6,333 nt of DNA, taken from positions 1 to 6,333 of the forward strand of contig JAHJDS010000424.1 in the NCBI GenBank assembly GCA_018812395.1, in the 5' to 3' direction. Below, one piece after another: positions 4,816-6,333 of the stretch. The position numbers and the translations under genes are program-made. The first letter of the stretch is position 1, and every line of letters begins with the position of its first letter. The notes under the pieces are model-generated. The model was not told the origin of the DNA. It made no database searches and saw only the letters and a list, made by a program, of their open reading frames with translations. The stretch comes from Pseudomonadota bacterium. GTDB taxonomy: Bacteria > Desulfobacterota > Desulfarculia > Desulfarculales > JAHJDS01.

Positions 4816-5316
4816 CTACATCTTTCCCCCGGCCCCTGCCAGGACCTTCATCGTCTCGAGCTTCGAGGCCATCAGGGCCAGGCGGTAGGGGGTCAGGCCG
4901 AACTTGTCCCGGGCGTTGGGGTCGGCCCCGCCCTTGAGCAGCCGGGCCGCGGCGGCGGTGTTGCCCCGCCAGGCGGCGTAATGGAGCGGGGTCTGGCCGA
5001 CGATGTCCCGGGCGTTGACCTTGGCCCGGCGCCCGAGGAGCAGATCGACCACGGCCACCCTGCCCTGCCAGGCGGCCCAGTGAAGGGGCGTGGCCCGGTA
5101 CTTGTACCCCAGGGTGCCCACCGAGTAGCCGCGGGACCCCTTGGCCTCGACAAAGGACTGGACGCCTTGGAAATCACCCGACTTGACGGCCACGAAGATC
5201 GTCTCCGGCAGCCTGGCCCCCCGTTCGGCGTCGGTCCAGGGTCCGGCGTCGTAGTCGCAGCCCCACATCAAAAGGGCCAACAACAAACTAAGTCCGACCG
5301 CAAAGTGACGTCTCAT
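4816..5316 (-). CDS. Ankyrin-repeat lipoprotein
   Basis: The 166-residue protein starts at ATG 5316 (complement), preceded by a purine-rich ribosome site (GGAGGAGAGGAG in the 20 bases upstream). Residues 1-20 are a lipoprotein signal: MRRH, hydrophobic core AVGLSLLLALL, then MWGC with lipidated Cys20; Met and Trp at -3 and -2 are unusual but Gly at -1 is standard. Asp21 follows the cysteine, which in E. coli keeps lipoproteins in the inner membrane. The mature part has about four ankyrin units: a degenerate one (ETIFVAVKSGDFQGVQSFVE), two canonical ones with TPLHWAAWQGRVAVVDLLL and TPLHYAAWRGNTAAAARLL, and a C-terminal cap (LTPYRLALMASKLETMKVLA). Ankyrin stacks mediate protein-protein contacts; the partner is unknown. 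It lies 149 bases downstream of another ankyrin gene on the same strand. An in-frame ATG at 5379 would place a non-hydrophobic tail before the signal and is less likely. Confidence 0.88.
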   Translation of the reverse strand: MRRHFAVGLSLLLALLMWGCDYDAGPWTDAERGARLPETIFVAVKSGDFQGVQSFVEAKGSRGYSVGTLGYKYRATPLHWAAWQGRVAVVDLLLGRRAKVNARDIVGQTPLHYAAWRGNTAAAARLLKGGADPNARDKFGLTPYRLALMASKLETMKVLAGAGGKM

Positions 5317-5341
5317 CCTTCTCCTCTCCTCCGTGGTTGAC

Positions 5342-5368
5342 GGCCTCCTTGGCCCCAGGCCGGAGGCC
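5342..5368 (-). promoter_or_regulatory. Strong GC stem-loop in the leader of the ankyrin lipoprotein gene
   Basis: GGCCTCC (5342-5348) pairs with GGAGGCC (5362-5368), and inside it GGCC (5351-5354) pairs with GGCC (5358-5361) around CCA. Together this is an 11-bp stem with a two-base bulge. It lies 26-52 bases before the start codon, just ahead of the ribosome site. No T-run follows on either strand, so it is not a standard terminator; it may stabilise the message or influence translation. Function is inferred from position only. Confidence 0.4.
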
Positions 5369-5400
5369 CCCCAAAACAATCGGCGTCAGGACCGGTGTCC

Positions 5401-5430
5401 ACTATGTCATCTGCGAGGCGTTCTCGTCAA
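5401..5430 (-). promoter_or_regulatory. Weak candidate promoter for the ankyrin lipoprotein gene
   Basis: On the complement strand TTGACG (5430-5425) is followed after 18 bases by CATAGT (5406-5401). The -35 box matches five of six consensus bases, the -10 box four of six, so the match is modest. It lies between the two ankyrin genes, about 85 bases before the lipoprotein start, and would allow its separate expression; read-through from the upstream ankyrin gene is the alternative. Confidence 0.25.
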
Positions 5431-5448
5431 CGCCAAAGGCCGTTTTCC

Positions 5449-5466
5449 AGACCCCAAAGGGGGTCT
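5449..5466 (-). terminator. Hairpin at the end of the large ankyrin gene; possible weak terminator
   Basis: AGACCCC (5449-5455) and GGGGTCT (5460-5466) form a perfect 7-bp stem with a four-base loop, starting at the last base of the stop codon of the upstream ankyrin gene. On the transcribed strand the stem is followed by GGAAAACGG, not by a T-run, so Rho-independent termination would be weak; mRNA 3'-end protection is an alternative. Confidence 0.3.
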
Positions 5467-6333
5467 CATCGGCCCTGTTTCTTCTTCTCCAAAAAAGAGA
5501 TCACCGCCCGGTTGTCCGCTCGCCGGCGGGCCAAATCCAGCGGGGTCCGCCCGGATTTGTCACGGAAATCGATCTTGGCCCCGTGCCGCAGGAGCAACCT
5601 GACGGCGGCCAATCGTCCGAACACGGCCGCGGCGTGCAACGCAGTTCGGCCCTTGGCGTCAACGGCGTTGACCTTTGTCCTGGCGGCCAGCAACCGCCTT
5701 ATAACGCCCGTCCGGCCCTTGGCCGCCGCGGCGTGAAGCGGGGTGCGGCCCCAGTTGTTGGCCGCGTTCGGGTCGGCCCGCGCCCCGAGCAGGACCGGGA
5801 CGCAGCCCCTTCGCCCGGAAAAGGCGGCCAGCCACAGCGGCGTGGCCCCGGCCTGGTTGCGGGCGTCGACCTTGGCGCCCCGCGCGATCAGCAGCCGGCA
5901 GGCCTTGGTCCGTCCGTCAAAGGCGGCCCGGTGCAGCGGCGTGTGGCCGGTGTTGTCCCGGGCGTTGACCTCGGCCTTGAAGGCGAGCAACGTCCGGACC
6001 ACGGCCAGGCTTCCTCGCTGGGCGGCCAGGTGGAGGGCGGTCTGGCCTCGGCGACTCTCGCGGACGTCCTTAACCGCGCCGTGGGCCAACAGGAGCTGAA
6101 CTCCGGGGGCGTCACTCCGCGCGGCGGCGAAGTGGATCGGCGCCTGGCCCCAGGCGTCCCTCAAATCCGCCGGCGCGCCGCGACGGAGAAACAACTTGGC
6201 CAGGGCGTGGTGACGCTTGGCCAGGGCGACGTGCAGCAGTGTCTGGGAGTTCTTGTCGGCCGCTCCGGGATCGGCCCCCCGGCGCAGCAGATAGGCGGCC
6301 ACGGCCAGGCGCCCCCGCATGCCGCGCCGCGCG
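5466..6333 (-). CDS. Large ankyrin-repeat protein (5' end outside window)
   Basis: The visible 288 residues consist almost wholly of ankyrin repeats. The frame stays open to the right edge, and the codons before the Met at 6320 (ARRG) fit the first repeat, so the true start lies beyond the window. I count eight full or nearly full units of about 33 residues plus a partial first one. Most show the G-x-T-(P/A)-L-H-x-A-A-x-x-G pattern, a (V/L)LL helix and the GA-x-(V/P)-(N/D)-A-(R/V)-D hairpin; examples are RGQTALHLAAQRGSLAVVRT, NTGHTPLHRAAFDGRTKA and AKGRTALHAAAVFGRLAAVR. The last unit ends in a basic tail EKKKQGR. No catalytic domain is visible in this part. Cell location cannot be judged without the N-terminus. 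Its neighbour downstream is an ankyrin lipoprotein, so both may bind the same partner or form a pair made by duplication. Confidence 0.9.
   Translation of the reverse strand, partial: ARRGMRGRLAVAAYLLRRGADPGAADKNSQTLLHVALAKRHHALAKLFLRRGAPADLRDAWGQAPIHFAAARSDAPGVQLLLAHGAVKDVRESRRGQTALHLAAQRGSLAVVRTLLAFKAEVNARDNTGHTPLHRAAFDGRTKACRLLIARGAKVDARNQAGATPLWLAAFSGRRGCVPVLLGARADPNAANNWGRTPLHAAAAKGRTGVIRRLLAARTKVNAVDAKGRTALHAAAVFGRLAAVRLLLRHGAKIDFRDKSGRTPLDLARRRADNRAVISFLEKKKQGR

Noticed and set aside
4717..5340. Plus-strand frame through the ankyrin lipoprotein region (207 codons)
   Set aside because: It is antisense to a gene with a signal peptide and canonical ankyrin repeats; its own translation is Gly/Pro-rich and patternless.
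5466..6333. Periodic DNA repeats of about 99 bp as a CRISPR array or tandem satellite
   Set aside because: The period is explained by 33-residue ankyrin units in the protein; the units diverge at the DNA level and there are no constant repeats separated by unique spacers.

Overview
The window is GC-rich bacterial DNA with dense, mostly co-directional small genes. It looks like part of an integrated mobile element (prophage or integrative element) on the left two thirds, meeting a pair of ankyrin-repeat genes on the right. The integrase begins MAGR with a zinc-ribbon-like N-terminus, and together with the bacterial PC4-like protein this is the type of gene I associate with Deltaproteobacteria/Desulfobacterota. 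That assignment is inferred from gene style, not from a marker gene.

Layout. Bases 3-1915 (+ strand) hold the end of a cysteine-rich protein, a PC4-like single-stranded-DNA-binding protein, and a tyrosine recombinase. Bases 1916-2260 are an AT-rich control region, clearly different from the GC-rich surroundings. It has a near-consensus sigma-70 promoter (TTGACA, 17 bases, TATAAC), with one perfect 19-bp palindrome across the -10 box and a second of the same architecture just downstream. A third, related inverted repeat lies upstream. Bases 2261-4745 (+ strand) form a tight run of five small genes: a ribbon-helix-helix protein; a Cas4/RecB-like protein that keeps the four iron-sulfur-type cysteines but seems to lack the usual nuclease residues; a one-pass membrane protein; a protein with a C-terminal excisionase-like helix-turn-helix; and a 66-residue protein of the same helix-turn-helix type. 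This reads as a repressor-controlled early or lysogeny operon of a mobile element.

Bases 4816-6333 (- strand) converge on that operon. They hold a large ankyrin-repeat protein, whose 5' end lies outside the window, followed by a short ankyrin-repeat lipoprotein. The 149-bp gap between them contains a possible hairpin at the upstream stop, a weak promoter candidate and an 11-bp GC stem in the leader of the lipoprotein gene.

The parts most worth follow-up are the twin-operator promoter, the Cas4-like protein with apparently lost catalytic residues, and the uncharacterised five-gene operon that joins them. No RNA gene, CRISPR array or insertion sequence was seen.
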